DNA from: GWA1-39-11 sp964360265
GTDB lineage: Bacteria > Patescibacteriota > Microgenomatia > Levybacterales > GWA1-39-11
Direction of reading: 5' to 3'
Length of the DNA: 33,425 bases
NCBI GenBank assembly: GCA_964360265.1
Contig: CAYHUY010000009.1
Span: 1 to 33,425 of the forward strand
The notes beneath the pieces were generated by a model. It was not told the DNA's origin, did not search any database, and saw only the letters and a list, made by a program, of their open reading frames with translations. The position numbers were made by a program, and so were the translations under genes. Below are positions 21,308 to 28,679 of this stretch, one piece after another. Each line of letters begins with the position of its first letter. Positions within the stretch are counted from its first letter, which is position 1.

Positions 21308-22041
21308 AAGGAGTAATTCTTGCAGGGGGACTTGCAACAAGGCTCAGGCCGTTAACTTTAGTTACCAACAAACATCTTCTTCCGGTTTATAACAAGCCCA
21401 TGATTTATTATCCGCTTGAAGCGATGACCCGTGCGGGGATAAAGGACGTACTTCTTACAAGTTCGATTGATCATTCAGGAGATTTTGAAATGCTTCTTAA
21501 AACAGGTTCGGAATTTGGTGTCAGGCTATTTTTTACAGTTCAGGAAAACCCGAAAGGCGGAATTGCCGAGGCCATAATGCTTGCCGAAGAATTTGCCGAA
21601 GGTGGGAAAATTATCGTAGTTCTTGGCGATAATATATTTAATTTTGATCTTGGAGTATCACGGGAAAAATTTGAAAAACAAGATATAGGAATGATGGTAT
21701 TTGGGGTTAGAATGCCGACAGAATCTAAACAGTATGGAGTAATTGAGATGGATAATAATGGTAAAGTTTTATCAATCGAGGAGAAGCCGGAGAATCCTAA
21801 ATCTGATATCGCGCAGACCGGAATATACATGTATGACGAGACCGTATTCGGTAAAATAAAAAATCTTTCCCCATCAGAGAGGGGAGAACTTGAAGTTACA
21901 GACTTAAACAATATTTATGTCAAAGAGGGCAATGCCACGTGTGAATTAATTGACTGGTGGATAGATGCAGGAACTTCTCATGACGAACTACTTCGCGCAA
22001 ACAACCTGGTTTATGAAAAAGTAAAGGCAGGCGAACTATGA
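21304..22041 (+). CDS. rmlA: Glucose-1-phosphate thymidylyltransferase (RmlA-type, short)
   Basis: 245 residues. Joins glucose-1-phosphate and dTTP to make dTDP-glucose. Motifs: GVILAGGLATRLRPLTLVTNKHLLPVYNKPMIYYPLEAM (nucleotide-binding loop with Arg, and the PxxxKPM lysine), VQENPKGGIAEAIMLAEEF, VVLGDNIF (metal-binding Asp), IEEKPENPKSD (Lys/Glu-Glu-Lys-Pro motif) and GIYMYDETVF. Classic RmlA has about 290 residues; this one lacks the C-terminal allosteric extension, like other short forms, so feedback by dTDP-rhamnose may be weak. The start overlaps the small membrane-protein gene. Confidence 0.92.
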   Translation: MKGVILAGGLATRLRPLTLVTNKHLLPVYNKPMIYYPLEAMTRAGIKDVLLTSSIDHSGDFEMLLKTGSEFGVRLFFTVQENPKGGIAEAIMLAEEFAEGGKIIVVLGDNIFNFDLGVSREKFEKQDIGMMVFGVRMPTESKQYGVIEMDNNGKVLSIEEKPENPKSDIAQTGIYMYDETVFGKIKNLSPSERGELEVTDLNNIYVKEGNATCELIDWWIDAGTSHDELLRANNLVYEKVKAGEL

Positions 22042-22511
22042 TATCTTGCGAATTCGAAAATGGCAATAAGGCTTCGCTTCGTCACGCAACGGTTAAAGCT
22101 CTTACTGTTAATGGAAAAAATCAAGTCCTCCTGGAAAAAAGAGCACAGCATTTAACAAGGGGAGGAAAATACGATCTTCCGGGAGGATTTATGGATCGAG
22201 ATGAGACCTCAGAAGAATGTGCCCTCCGAGAATTATTCGAGGAGACAGGAATTCGCGGAGAAATCCAATTTCTTTTCAGGATTAATGATAACCCAAATAG
22301 ACCTCAGGAAGACAGGCAAAATGTGGATTTTATTTATATTGTTAAAGAGATTAGCGGAGAATTAAAAACAGATCATGAAAGTACTGATGTGGGGTGGTAT
22401 TCGGAGGAAGACATTCCGAGCGAAGATGATTTTGCCTTTGACCACCGTGATTCGATTCTCAAATACTTTCAGTATTTGAAAGAACCCTTCAAATTACCTA
22501 TAATTGGATAA
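22038..22511 (+). CDS. Nudix hydrolase inside the rml operon
   Basis: 157 residues. Nudix box G50-x5-E56-x7-R64-E65-L-x-E68-E69-x-G71-I72 is complete (PGGFMDRDETSEECALRELFEETGI). The preceding strand ATVKALTVNGKNQVLLEKRAQH and the following RPQEDRQNVDFIYIVKEISGEL fit ADP-sugar or NTP pyrophosphatase subfamilies; the substrate cannot be set. It overlaps rmlA by ATGA and is directly followed by rmlB, so it is co-translated with dTDP-sugar synthesis. It may hydrolyse a nucleotide or nucleotide sugar to balance the pathway. Confidence 0.88.
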   Translation: MISCEFENGNKASLRHATVKALTVNGKNQVLLEKRAQHLTRGGKYDLPGGFMDRDETSEECALRELFEETGIRGEIQFLFRINDNPNRPQEDRQNVDFIYIVKEISGELKTDHESTDVGWYSEEDIPSEDDFAFDHRDSILKYFQYLKEPFKLPIIG

Positions 22512-23495
22512 ATGAAACTTCTAGTTACTGGTGGGGCGGGGTTTATTGGTTCAAATTTTATCCTATATTGGATAAAAAACCATTCGGCAGATCAAATAAT
22601 AAACCTCGATAAATTAACCTACGCTGGAAATCTCGAAAATTTAAAGGAAGTAGAACATAACCCAAATTATAAATTTGTAAAAGGCGATATTGCGAATGCG
22701 CACGATGTTGAATCAGTAATGCCGGGAATTGATATTGTGGTTCATTTTGCCGCAGAAAGTCATGTTGATCGCTCAATTAATGACCCGGCGCCTTTTATTA
22801 TAACAAACGTTGTCGGAACGCAGATTTTACTGGATGCTGCACTCGCGAGTAATATAAAAAGATTCCATCATGTCAGTACGGACGAAGTTTTTGGATCACT
22901 AGAATTGAACGATAAGAACAAATTTAATGAACGAACAAATTATAACCCCAGAAGTCCATATGCGGCAAGCAAAGCCGGCTCAGATCATTTAGTTCGCGCA
23001 TATCATTATACGTACGGTTTGCCGATTACAATTACCAATTGTTCGAATAACTTTGGGCCTTGTCAATTCCCTGAAAAAATTATATCTCTTGCAATTACAA
23101 ATTTACTTGAACATAAAAAGATCCCAGTATACGGAGATGGTCTGAATGTTCGCGATTGGCTTTACGTAGAAGATCACATACGGGCAATCGAGGCCGTATT
23201 AGATCGAGGTAAGATCGGGCAGACTTATCTTGTTGGCGGGTTGACAGATGATATTCCCAATATTGAAATTGCTCGGAAAATAGCTAGTATCTTGGGAAAA
23301 AGTGAGGACGATATTGAATTTGTCGAGGATCGTCCCGGACATGATAGACGTTATGCTGTTGATTGGTCAAAAATCAAGAACGAATTGGGGTGGCAGCCGC
23401 TACACGATTTTGATACATGGCTTGGAAAGACTGTTGAGTGGTATAAACAGAACGAGGATTGGTGGAAGCGAGTTAAATATAGGGAACCTTCATGA
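22512..23495 (+). CDS. rmlB: dTDP-glucose 4,6-dehydratase
   Basis: 327 residues, extended short-chain dehydrogenase. Converts dTDP-glucose to dTDP-4-keto-6-deoxyglucose. Motifs: TGGAGFIGSNF (NAD loop), HFAAESHVDRSI, VSTDEVFGSL (catalytic Thr-Asp-Glu, the RmlB-specific acid pair), NPRSPYAASKAGSDHLVRAYHYTYG (Y-x3-K), NCSNNFGPCQFPEKIISLAI and YGDGLNVRDWLYVEDHIRAI. This wording is diagnostic for RmlB/RfbB. It starts on the base after the Nudix stop and overlaps rmlD by ATGA. Confidence 0.95.
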   Translation: MKLLVTGGAGFIGSNFILYWIKNHSADQIINLDKLTYAGNLENLKEVEHNPNYKFVKGDIANAHDVESVMPGIDIVVHFAAESHVDRSINDPAPFIITNVVGTQILLDAALASNIKRFHHVSTDEVFGSLELNDKNKFNERTNYNPRSPYAASKAGSDHLVRAYHYTYGLPITITNCSNNFGPCQFPEKIISLAITNLLEHKKIPVYGDGLNVRDWLYVEDHIRAIEAVLDRGKIGQTYLVGGLTDDIPNIEIARKIASILGKSEDDIEFVEDRPGHDRRYAVDWSKIKNELGWQPLHDFDTWLGKTVEWYKQNEDWWKRVKYREPS

Positions 23496-24364
23496 TAAAA
23501 ATATTAGGAACCGGACTGTCAGGTCTTGTTGGATCAAGAGTTACGGAGTTATTATCAGATGACTTTGAATTCGAATCTTCAGATGTTGATATAAGAAACA
23601 AAGCCGAGATTAGTAAGACTATCAAGAACTCTGTGGCTTCTTTAGTCCTTCATTTTGCGGCAAAAACAGACGTAGATTCCTGCGAGAATGATAAAGCATC
23701 AGGGAAGAATGGGGATGCATGGATCATCAATGTTGTTGGTACTCAAAATGTAGCCGTGGCATGTGAAGAATCGAATAAAAAAATGATATACGTTTCAACG
23801 GATTTTGTATTTGACGGCGAATCTGAGTCTCCCTATAAAGAAGAGGATAAACCCAATCCTATGAATTGGTATGGTAGAACAAAATATGAAGGGGAAATTG
23901 TTGTTACCGACCTTTTGCAATCGTGGACAATCGTAAGACTCGCATATCCCTATAGAGTTAGTTTTGATAAACTTGATTTTTCCAGGGCCATTATTATTAA
24001 ACTAAGCCGCGGCGAGAAGGTTCAGGCCGTCTCTGACCATATTTTCACTCCAACTTTTATTGATGATTTTGCCGCGGCGCTTATTCTCTTAATTAAGAAT
24101 AACGCACAAGGGATTTATCATGTTGTAGGAAGTCAATTCTTAACGCCGTATGAAGCAGCAACGTTAATTTGCGAAAAACTTGGATTTAACAAGCTACAGG
24201 TAACAGGAGTTCTTCGTGGGGAGTATTTTAAGAATAGAGCCATGCGTCCTGCCTCTCTTGCTTTAAGTAATTACAAAATACGAGAACTTGGCGTGAGAAT
24301 GAGAACCTTTGAAGAGGGTTTGGACGAATTCGCTAGATTTGGTACAATAGGAAATCAGGCATGA
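23492..24364 (+). CDS. rmlD: dTDP-4-dehydrorhamnose reductase
   Basis: 290 residues. Reduces dTDP-4-keto-L-rhamnose to dTDP-L-rhamnose. N-terminal LGTGLSGLVGSRVTELL is a Gly-rich NADPH loop, followed by LVLHFAAKTDVDSCE, IYVSTDFVFDG (RmlD-type STDYVFDG), NPMNWYGRTKYEGE (Y-x3-K) and the late VSDHIFTPTFIDDFAAAL (the family's D-Q-x-x-x-P-T). It overlaps rmlB and ugd by 4 bases each. No rmlC epimerase, which normally supplies its substrate, is found between 20100 and 33316. Confidence 0.9.
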   Translation: MIKILGTGLSGLVGSRVTELLSDDFEFESSDVDIRNKAEISKTIKNSVASLVLHFAAKTDVDSCENDKASGKNGDAWIINVVGTQNVAVACEESNKKMIYVSTDFVFDGESESPYKEEDKPNPMNWYGRTKYEGEIVVTDLLQSWTIVRLAYPYRVSFDKLDFSRAIIIKLSRGEKVQAVSDHIFTPTFIDDFAAALILLIKNNAQGIYHVVGSQFLTPYEAATLICEKLGFNKLQVTGVLRGEYFKNRAMRPASLALSNYKIRELGVRMRTFEEGLDEFARFGTIGNQA

Positions 24365-25650
24365 AGATAACTTTTATAGGACATGGATACGTAGGGCTTG
24401 TTACCGCAGCAGTGTTTGCTGATTTTGGAAATACCGTATATGTTATCGGTCATACAAAAGAGAAGATAGATAATCTAAAAAAGGGAATACTGCCCTTTTT
24501 TGAACCCGGCCTTAAGGAATTAGTTAATAAAAATTTAGACGCAGGAAGGCTTATTTTTACTCTCGAATATAGCCTGGGAGTTCCCGACTCGGATATAGTA
24601 TTCATAGCTGTTGGAACACCACCTACAAAAACAGGCGATGCCGACATTTCAACAGTCCTTAATGTTGCAGAAAAAATAGGGCAAAACCTTGAAGGCTATA
24701 CTGTGGTTGCAACAAAAAGTACAGTTCCAACTGGCACTAACAAAAAGGTTCAGAGAATCCTTGAGGAGATAAAGTCAGATGGTGCTGAAGTTGACTATGC
24801 CTCAGTTCCTGAATTTTTAAGAGAGGGGAGCGCAATTTCTGACACAATGAAGCCGGATAGAATTGTTATAGGTACTGAAAGCGCGCGGGCACAAAAATTG
24901 CTCATCGAGATTCACAAACCAATTGATGCGCCGCTTATCTTAACAAACTTTGAAACGGCAGAACTTATTAAATATGCCGCAAATTCGTTTTTAGCGCTTA
25001 AAATTTCATACGCCAATGCAATCGCAAAACTTTCGGAAAAACTTGGAGCAGACGCTTTAAAAGTTTTAGAAGGAGTTGGTCAAGATAAGCGAATTGGTAA
25101 TATGTTTATTGCCCCAGGTCCAGGTTACGGCGGAAGCTGTTTCCCAAAGGATGTTAGGGCGCTTATTACAATTGCAAAAGACAGCGATTACTCATTCTCA
25201 CTGCTTTCCGAGGTGGAAAATGTAAATGCTCAAGCTAAAAGGGATATTACAAGAAAAGCAAGAAGTATGTTGGGGGATTTGCAAGGGAAAAAGATTGGGA
25301 TATTAGGTCTTTCCTTTAAGGCAAATACGGATGATATGAGGGACGCCCCTTCAATTGACATTATTAGTCTTCTGCAAAATGATGGGGGTAAAATTATAGC
25401 GTTTGATCCTCAGGCGCAAGAAACTTCAAAGGAAGTCTTACGAAACGTTGAATATGCTTCTGACCCATACGATGTCGCAAAAGGTGCAGATTTACTTCTC
25501 ATACTTACAGAGTGGAATGAATTTAGAGAGCTTGATTTTGAAAAGATTAAAAAACTTATGAAGGCTCCCAACATTGTTGACGGTCGAAACCTTTATGATC
25601 CTGAAACAATTCGCGCTTTAGGGTTTAACTACATTGGCGTAGGAAGGTAA
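24361..25650 (+). CDS. ugd: UDP-glucose 6-dehydrogenase
   Basis: 429 residues. Oxidises UDP-glucose twice to UDP-glucuronate with NAD. Layout: Rossmann N-terminus MKITFIGHGYVGLVTAAVFADFG, VGTPPTKTGDADISTV, ATKSTVPTGTNKKV, EFLREGSAISD, then the catalytic motif APGPGYGGSCFPKDVRAL with the nucleophile Cys260, and a C-terminal domain beginning GKKIGILGLSFKANTDDMRDAPS that ends LILTEWNEFRELDF. All signature residues are intact. A UDP-glucuronate decarboxylase candidate at 28680 could use its product. It overlaps rmlD by ATGA and abuts the next gene. Confidence 0.95.
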   Translation: MKITFIGHGYVGLVTAAVFADFGNTVYVIGHTKEKIDNLKKGILPFFEPGLKELVNKNLDAGRLIFTLEYSLGVPDSDIVFIAVGTPPTKTGDADISTVLNVAEKIGQNLEGYTVVATKSTVPTGTNKKVQRILEEIKSDGAEVDYASVPEFLREGSAISDTMKPDRIVIGTESARAQKLLIEIHKPIDAPLILTNFETAELIKYAANSFLALKISYANAIAKLSEKLGADALKVLEGVGQDKRIGNMFIAPGPGYGGSCFPKDVRALITIAKDSDYSFSLLSEVENVNAQAKRDITRKARSMLGDLQGKKIGILGLSFKANTDDMRDAPSIDIISLLQNDGGKIIAFDPQAQETSKEVLRNVEYASDPYDVAKGADLLLILTEWNEFRELDFEKIKKLMKAPNIVDGRNLYDPETIRALGFNYIGVGR

Positions 25651-26607
25651 ATGATGAAGTGTTTTATAACAGGAATTACGGGTTTTGCGGGAAGTTTTTT
25701 GGCAGAGCACCTTATTCAAGCCGGAGATTACAAGATTTCGGGAACTTACTTAACGGATGACAGTCTTAAGAATTTATCTTTCGTATCGAATAAAATACAG
25801 CTTCATAAGGTTGACCTTCAAAATTACCGAGACCTCGCAGAAATTGTGTTATCCGAAAAACCAGACATTGTATTCCATTTAGCGGCGTTGACGGCTCCAG
25901 GGAAAAGCTTTGGGAATCCTTCTGAATTTATTACCAATAATATTTCTATACAGGTTAATATTCTTGAGGCGATCCGCGCTGCAAAAATTTCTCCCCGAAC
26001 CCTAATTGTTTCATCTGCTGAAGTTTATGGGAATGTTAGCGCGTCTAATTTACCTATTGACGAGGAAACGCCACTGCGACCTGTTAATCCATATGCTGTG
26101 TCAAAACTTACGCAGGATTTTTTAGGCCTTCAATATTTCCTTACCTATAAACTTCCAATTGTGCGAGTCCGTCCGTTTAATCATATAGGACCGCGACAAT
26201 CCCCAAGTTTTGTAGTTGCGTCTTTCGCTAAAAGAATTGCTGAGATCGAAAAAGGAAAAAACGACCCCACTTTGAAAGTAGGAAATTTATCATCAAAAAG
26301 GGATTTTACTGATGTGCGTGATACTGTTGAGGGATACGCTCAAATCATAGAAAAAGGACAGGAAGGGGAAGTCTACAATATTGGTTCGGGTCGCTCAATT
26401 CAAATTGAGGCGCTACTAGATAAGCTTCTGTCGTTTTCAACGAGTAAAATAACAGTAGAAGTGGACCAAACGTTAATTAGACCAGTCGACGTACCGGACC
26501 TTGTTTGTGACAATTCAAAGATTAAAAAGCAAACTGGCTGGGAACCTAAAATTCCAATTGAACAAACCCTCCGTGAAACCCTCGATTACTGGCGATCGCA
26601 AGTTTAG
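25651..26607 (+). CDS. NAD-dependent sugar dehydratase/reductase, GDP-6-deoxy-D-mannose reductase-like
   Basis: 318 residues, extended SDR. TGITGFAGSFLAEHL (NAD loop), VFHLAALTAPGKSFGNP, IVSSAEVYGNV, RPVNPYAVSKLTQDFLGLQYF (Y-x3-K), IVRVRPFNHIGPRQSPSFVVASFAKRIAEIEKG and LSSKRDFTDVRDTVEGY. The stretch RPFNHIGPRQSPSFVVASFAKQ is the pattern of Rmd, which reduces GDP-4-keto-6-deoxymannose to GDP-D-rhamnose. The matching dehydratase Gmd is encoded nearby on the other strand (27613). It is the last gene of the chain that starts at 20100. Rmd is favoured; another 4-ketoreductase is possible. Confidence 0.82.
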   Translation: MMKCFITGITGFAGSFLAEHLIQAGDYKISGTYLTDDSLKNLSFVSNKIQLHKVDLQNYRDLAEIVLSEKPDIVFHLAALTAPGKSFGNPSEFITNNISIQVNILEAIRAAKISPRTLIVSSAEVYGNVSASNLPIDEETPLRPVNPYAVSKLTQDFLGLQYFLTYKLPIVRVRPFNHIGPRQSPSFVVASFAKRIAEIEKGKNDPTLKVGNLSSKRDFTDVRDTVEGYAQIIEKGQEGEVYNIGSGRSIQIEALLDKLLSFSTSKITVEVDQTLIRPVDVPDLVCDNSKIKKQTGWEPKIPIEQTLRETLDYWRSQV

Positions 26608-26612
26608 TTTTC

Positions 26613-26641
26613 TTGACAATAAGCTGGACTCGCAGTATTAT
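26613..26641 (+). promoter_or_regulatory. Promoter of the DUF433/DUF5615 pair
   Basis: TTGACA (26613-26618), a 17-nt spacer and TATTAT (26636-26641), a near-consensus sigma-70-type promoter 9 nt before the ATG. It separates this pair from the sugar operon ending at 26607. Confidence 0.75.
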
Positions 26642-26650
26642 ATTTATGAT

Positions 26651-26875
26651 ATGCCAGATGTAATTCAAACCAACTCAAAGATTTTAGGAGGTATGCCAGT
26701 ATTTAGAGGCACTCGTATTCCTATCGAACGTATAATCTTTTTGTTCCTTCGTGGTTATAAAATTAAAGATTTCAAAGACGACTATCCGTACCTCAAAATC
26801 ACAAAAAAGGATATAGCTGATATATTTTCCTACTACCAAAAACTTGCATCCCCCAAAAAATATCAAAACTCGTAA
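26651..26875 (+). CDS. DUF433 antitoxin-like protein
   Basis: 74 residues from ATG 26651. MPDVIQTNSKILGGMPVFRGTRIPIERIIFLFLRGYKIKDFKDDYPYLKITKKDIADIFSYYQKL is a complete DUF433: G-G-x-P-V-F-x-G-T-R-I-P-V followed by a helical part in which a PxLT-type turn (here PYLKITKKDI) leads into the DNA-binding helix. The family is usually found just ahead of DUF5615 PIN-like proteins and is thought to be the antitoxin. The next gene overlaps its 3' end by 32 bases. An earlier in-frame start inside the previous gene is not credible given the promoter. Confidence 0.88.
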   Translation: MPDVIQTNSKILGGMPVFRGTRIPIERIIFLFLRGYKIKDFKDDYPYLKITKKDIADIFSYYQKLASPKKYQNS

Positions 26876-27200
26876 GTTTAGATTTCTTTTAGACTCAGCA
26901 TTTGCTAACCCAGGCAAGTTTCCTAAGCTAAATAAAAAAGCAAAACTAGTACACTCTGTAATTAACTTGGGTTTACCGCCCACAGCGGAAGATAAAGATA
27001 TTTACCAAAAAGCTATAGAAAAAAACTGTATCGTGTTAACAATCAATTTTGATGACTTCAGGAAACTTGTTAAATCAAATACAGCAGGAGTGATTGGAAT
27101 TCCATCGCAGCAAACCAATGATGAAATAGATGAATTAGTTACGGAATTTATCGCGGGCAAGGACCCCAACGATTTCCTCGGGAAAGCCACAAAAATCTAG
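26844..27200 (+). CDS. DUF5615-like PIN-fold toxin candidate
   Basis: Up to 118 residues with a TTG start at 26844; the true start may be a few codons later. KFRFLLDSAFANPGKFP gives the first strand and acid of the DUF5615/Mut7-C-like PIN fold. KAKLVHSVINLGLPPTAEDKDIYQKAIEKNCIVLTINFDDFRKL is the family core, with D-x-x-I-Y-x-x-A followed by the V-L-T-x-N-x-D-D-F metal-site strand, then GVIGIPSQQTNDEIDELV. It is paired with DUF433 in the standard order, so a toxin-antitoxin module is inferred. Target and activity are unknown. Confidence 0.82.
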   Translation: MHPPKNIKTRKFRFLLDSAFANPGKFPKLNKKAKLVHSVINLGLPPTAEDKDIYQKAIEKNCIVLTINFDDFRKLVKSNTAGVIGIPSQQTNDEIDELVTEFIAGKDPNDFLGKATKI

Positions 27201-27215
27201 ACCACATTTACTTAA

Positions 27216-27605
27216 TTACTTCAACTCTTTTAGTACCTCGTCAATTGTGTTTCTGCGAACAACCGTTGGATGAAAATAGAAAAAATTGTTCCCCATATAC
27301 TGTCCAACAACATAAATTTTAGGCTTCCCTAATTTAATCTGGGATAATATCGCAGCCCCCAATTCTCCAGCGCTCCCAGAACCTGGGGACTCACTAGTTA
27401 GAAGAATAAAAATATCGCAATCAATTACCCCGTCCATATCCTCGATAGAATAGTCTCTTGCTACTTTAGAGTTTTTGTCATAAGGTTTTATGTTTTTATG
27501 CCAAGTCCAGTCCACAGATATTTCGTGACCGGATTTTTTGAGGAGGGCATAAATTCTCTTAACTTCGTCTCTTTCGGACATCCTTCCTGCGACGTAGATT
27601 TTCAT
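27216..27605 (-). CDS. Nucleoside 2-deoxyribosyltransferase-like protein
   Basis: 129 residues. MKIYVAGRMSERDEVKRIYALLKKSGHEISVDWT matches the N-terminus of the N-deoxyribosyltransferase/DUF4406-type fold, and ARDYSIEDMDGVIDCDIFILLTSESPGSGSAGELGAAI has the D-x-x-x-I-x-x-x-D-x-x-I-x-L and G-x-x-x-E-L-G motifs; the Glu is the usual nucleophile. IYVVGQYMGNNFFYFHPTV completes the fold. The family moves or hydrolyses deoxyribose on nucleosides or nucleotides, and also includes sensor proteins. It starts 7 nt after gmd on the same strand. Convergent with the DUF5615 gene, 15 nt between stops. Confidence 0.85.
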   Translation of the reverse strand: MKIYVAGRMSERDEVKRIYALLKKSGHEISVDWTWHKNIKPYDKNSKVARDYSIEDMDGVIDCDIFILLTSESPGSGSAGELGAAILSQIKLGKPKIYVVGQYMGNNFFYFHPTVVRRNTIDEVLKELK

Positions 27606-27612
27606 CCTAAAG

Positions 27613-28617
27613 TTATTTGAACCTCTTGAGGTCGGCGTCGACCATGAGTTTCATTAATTCCTCAAATGAGGTTTTGGGTTTCCATCCTAATTCCTTTTCT
27701 GCAAGCGAATAATCTCCTTTAAGATCCTTTATCTCTGTTGGCCGGTGTAGTTTTACATTACTGATAACATGGTCTTGCCAGTTAAGCCCTACATGTTCAA
27801 AAGCAATCCGGCAAGCATCCTCAACAGAATAAGAGGTATTTGTGCCAATAACATAATCCTTCGGCTCTTTGTTTTGGAGCATCAGCCACATAGCCTCAAC
27901 ATATTCCTTGGCATTACCCCAGTCTCGTCTAGCGTCAAGATTACCCAAGTGCAACTTGCCCTTGGAGTCAATCAAGGGTTCTCCGAGTTCATTCAGCGGC
28001 ATATTCCTGACTTTATTTTTGATACACGCAACGCCTGCTGAGATTTTACGTGTTACAAAATGGAGGCTCCGGCGTGGGGATTCATGGTTAAATAAAATTC
28101 CGCCGCACGCAAACATACCATACGATTCCCTGAAACATCGGGTCATCATATGAGCATAAGCCTTTGCAATACCATAAGGATTATTTGCATCAAAAAGGCT
28201 TTGCTCATTAGCCGACTCTGCCTCAATGTTGCCGAATATCTCACGCGATGTTGCCTGGTAGAATTTAGCGCCGGGAGCAAAGTCTCGGACAGCAACGAGT
28301 GTTCGTACAGGACCAAGAGCCGTAACCTCTCCGGTATAGAATGGTTGATCCCATGAATCGCTAGGAACAGATTGGGCCGCAATATTGTAGACTTCGTTAG
28401 GAGCGCTTTTGCGGACTGCTACGCTCAAGCTTTCGCTATCAATTAAATCAGCTGCAACAATTTTAATCTTTCCGTAAAGATGCTGAATATTCTCCTGGAA
28501 AAAATTTGTAGTGTGACGGACAGTGCCGACTACGTCATATCCTTTTTCAAGAAGAAGCTCTGCCAAATATGACCCGTCTTGGGAGGAAACTCCTATTATT
28601 AAAGCCTTTTTGGACAT
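27613..28617 (-). CDS. gmd: GDP-mannose 4,6-dehydratase-like protein
   Basis: 334 residues, extended SDR. Predicted to convert GDP-D-mannose to GDP-4-keto-6-deoxymannose, the substrate for Rmd or Fcl. Motifs: ALIIGVSSQDGSYLAELLLEKGYDVVGTVRHTT (G-x-x-x-Q-D-G-S-Y-L is Gmd-like; one loop Gly is Ser), YNIAAQSVPSDSWDQP, YQATSREIFGN, NNPYGIAKAYAHMMTRCFRESYG (Y-x3-K) and GILFNHESPRRSLHFVTRKI, a strong Gmd signature, then LGNLDARRDWGNAKEYVEAMW. It is divergent from the epimerase gene at 28680. A TAAAAT box (complement of 28627-28632) lies 9 nt before its ATG. Confidence 0.9.
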   Translation of the reverse strand: MSKKALIIGVSSQDGSYLAELLLEKGYDVVGTVRHTTNFFQENIQHLYGKIKIVAADLIDSESLSVAVRKSAPNEVYNIAAQSVPSDSWDQPFYTGEVTALGPVRTLVAVRDFAPGAKFYQATSREIFGNIEAESANEQSLFDANNPYGIAKAYAHMMTRCFRESYGMFACGGILFNHESPRRSLHFVTRKISAGVACIKNKVRNMPLNELGEPLIDSKGKLHLGNLDARRDWGNAKEYVEAMWLMLQNKEPKDYVIGTNTSYSVEDACRIAFEHVGLNWQDHVISNVKLHRPTEIKDLKGDYSLAEKELGWKPKTSFEELMKLMVDADLKRFK

Positions 28618-28626
28618 GACTTCTTG

Positions 28627-28632
28627 ATTTTA
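28627..28632 (-). promoter_or_regulatory. -10 box of gmd
   Basis: TAAAAT on the minus strand, 9 nt before the gmd ATG at 28617. It is back to back with the promoter at 28665-28673 in a 62-bp divergent region. Confidence 0.45.
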
Positions 28633-28664
28633 CATAAAGACGTTCACTTTCACAATAGGATTTT

Positions 28665-28673
28665 TGATAGAAT
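28665..28673 (+). promoter_or_regulatory. Extended -10 promoter of the UXS-like operon
   Basis: TGaTAGAAT 6 nt before the ATG at 28680; leaderless by position. It probably drives all genes to 32715, which overlap or abut. Confidence 0.65.
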
Positions 28674-28679
28674 GGATTA

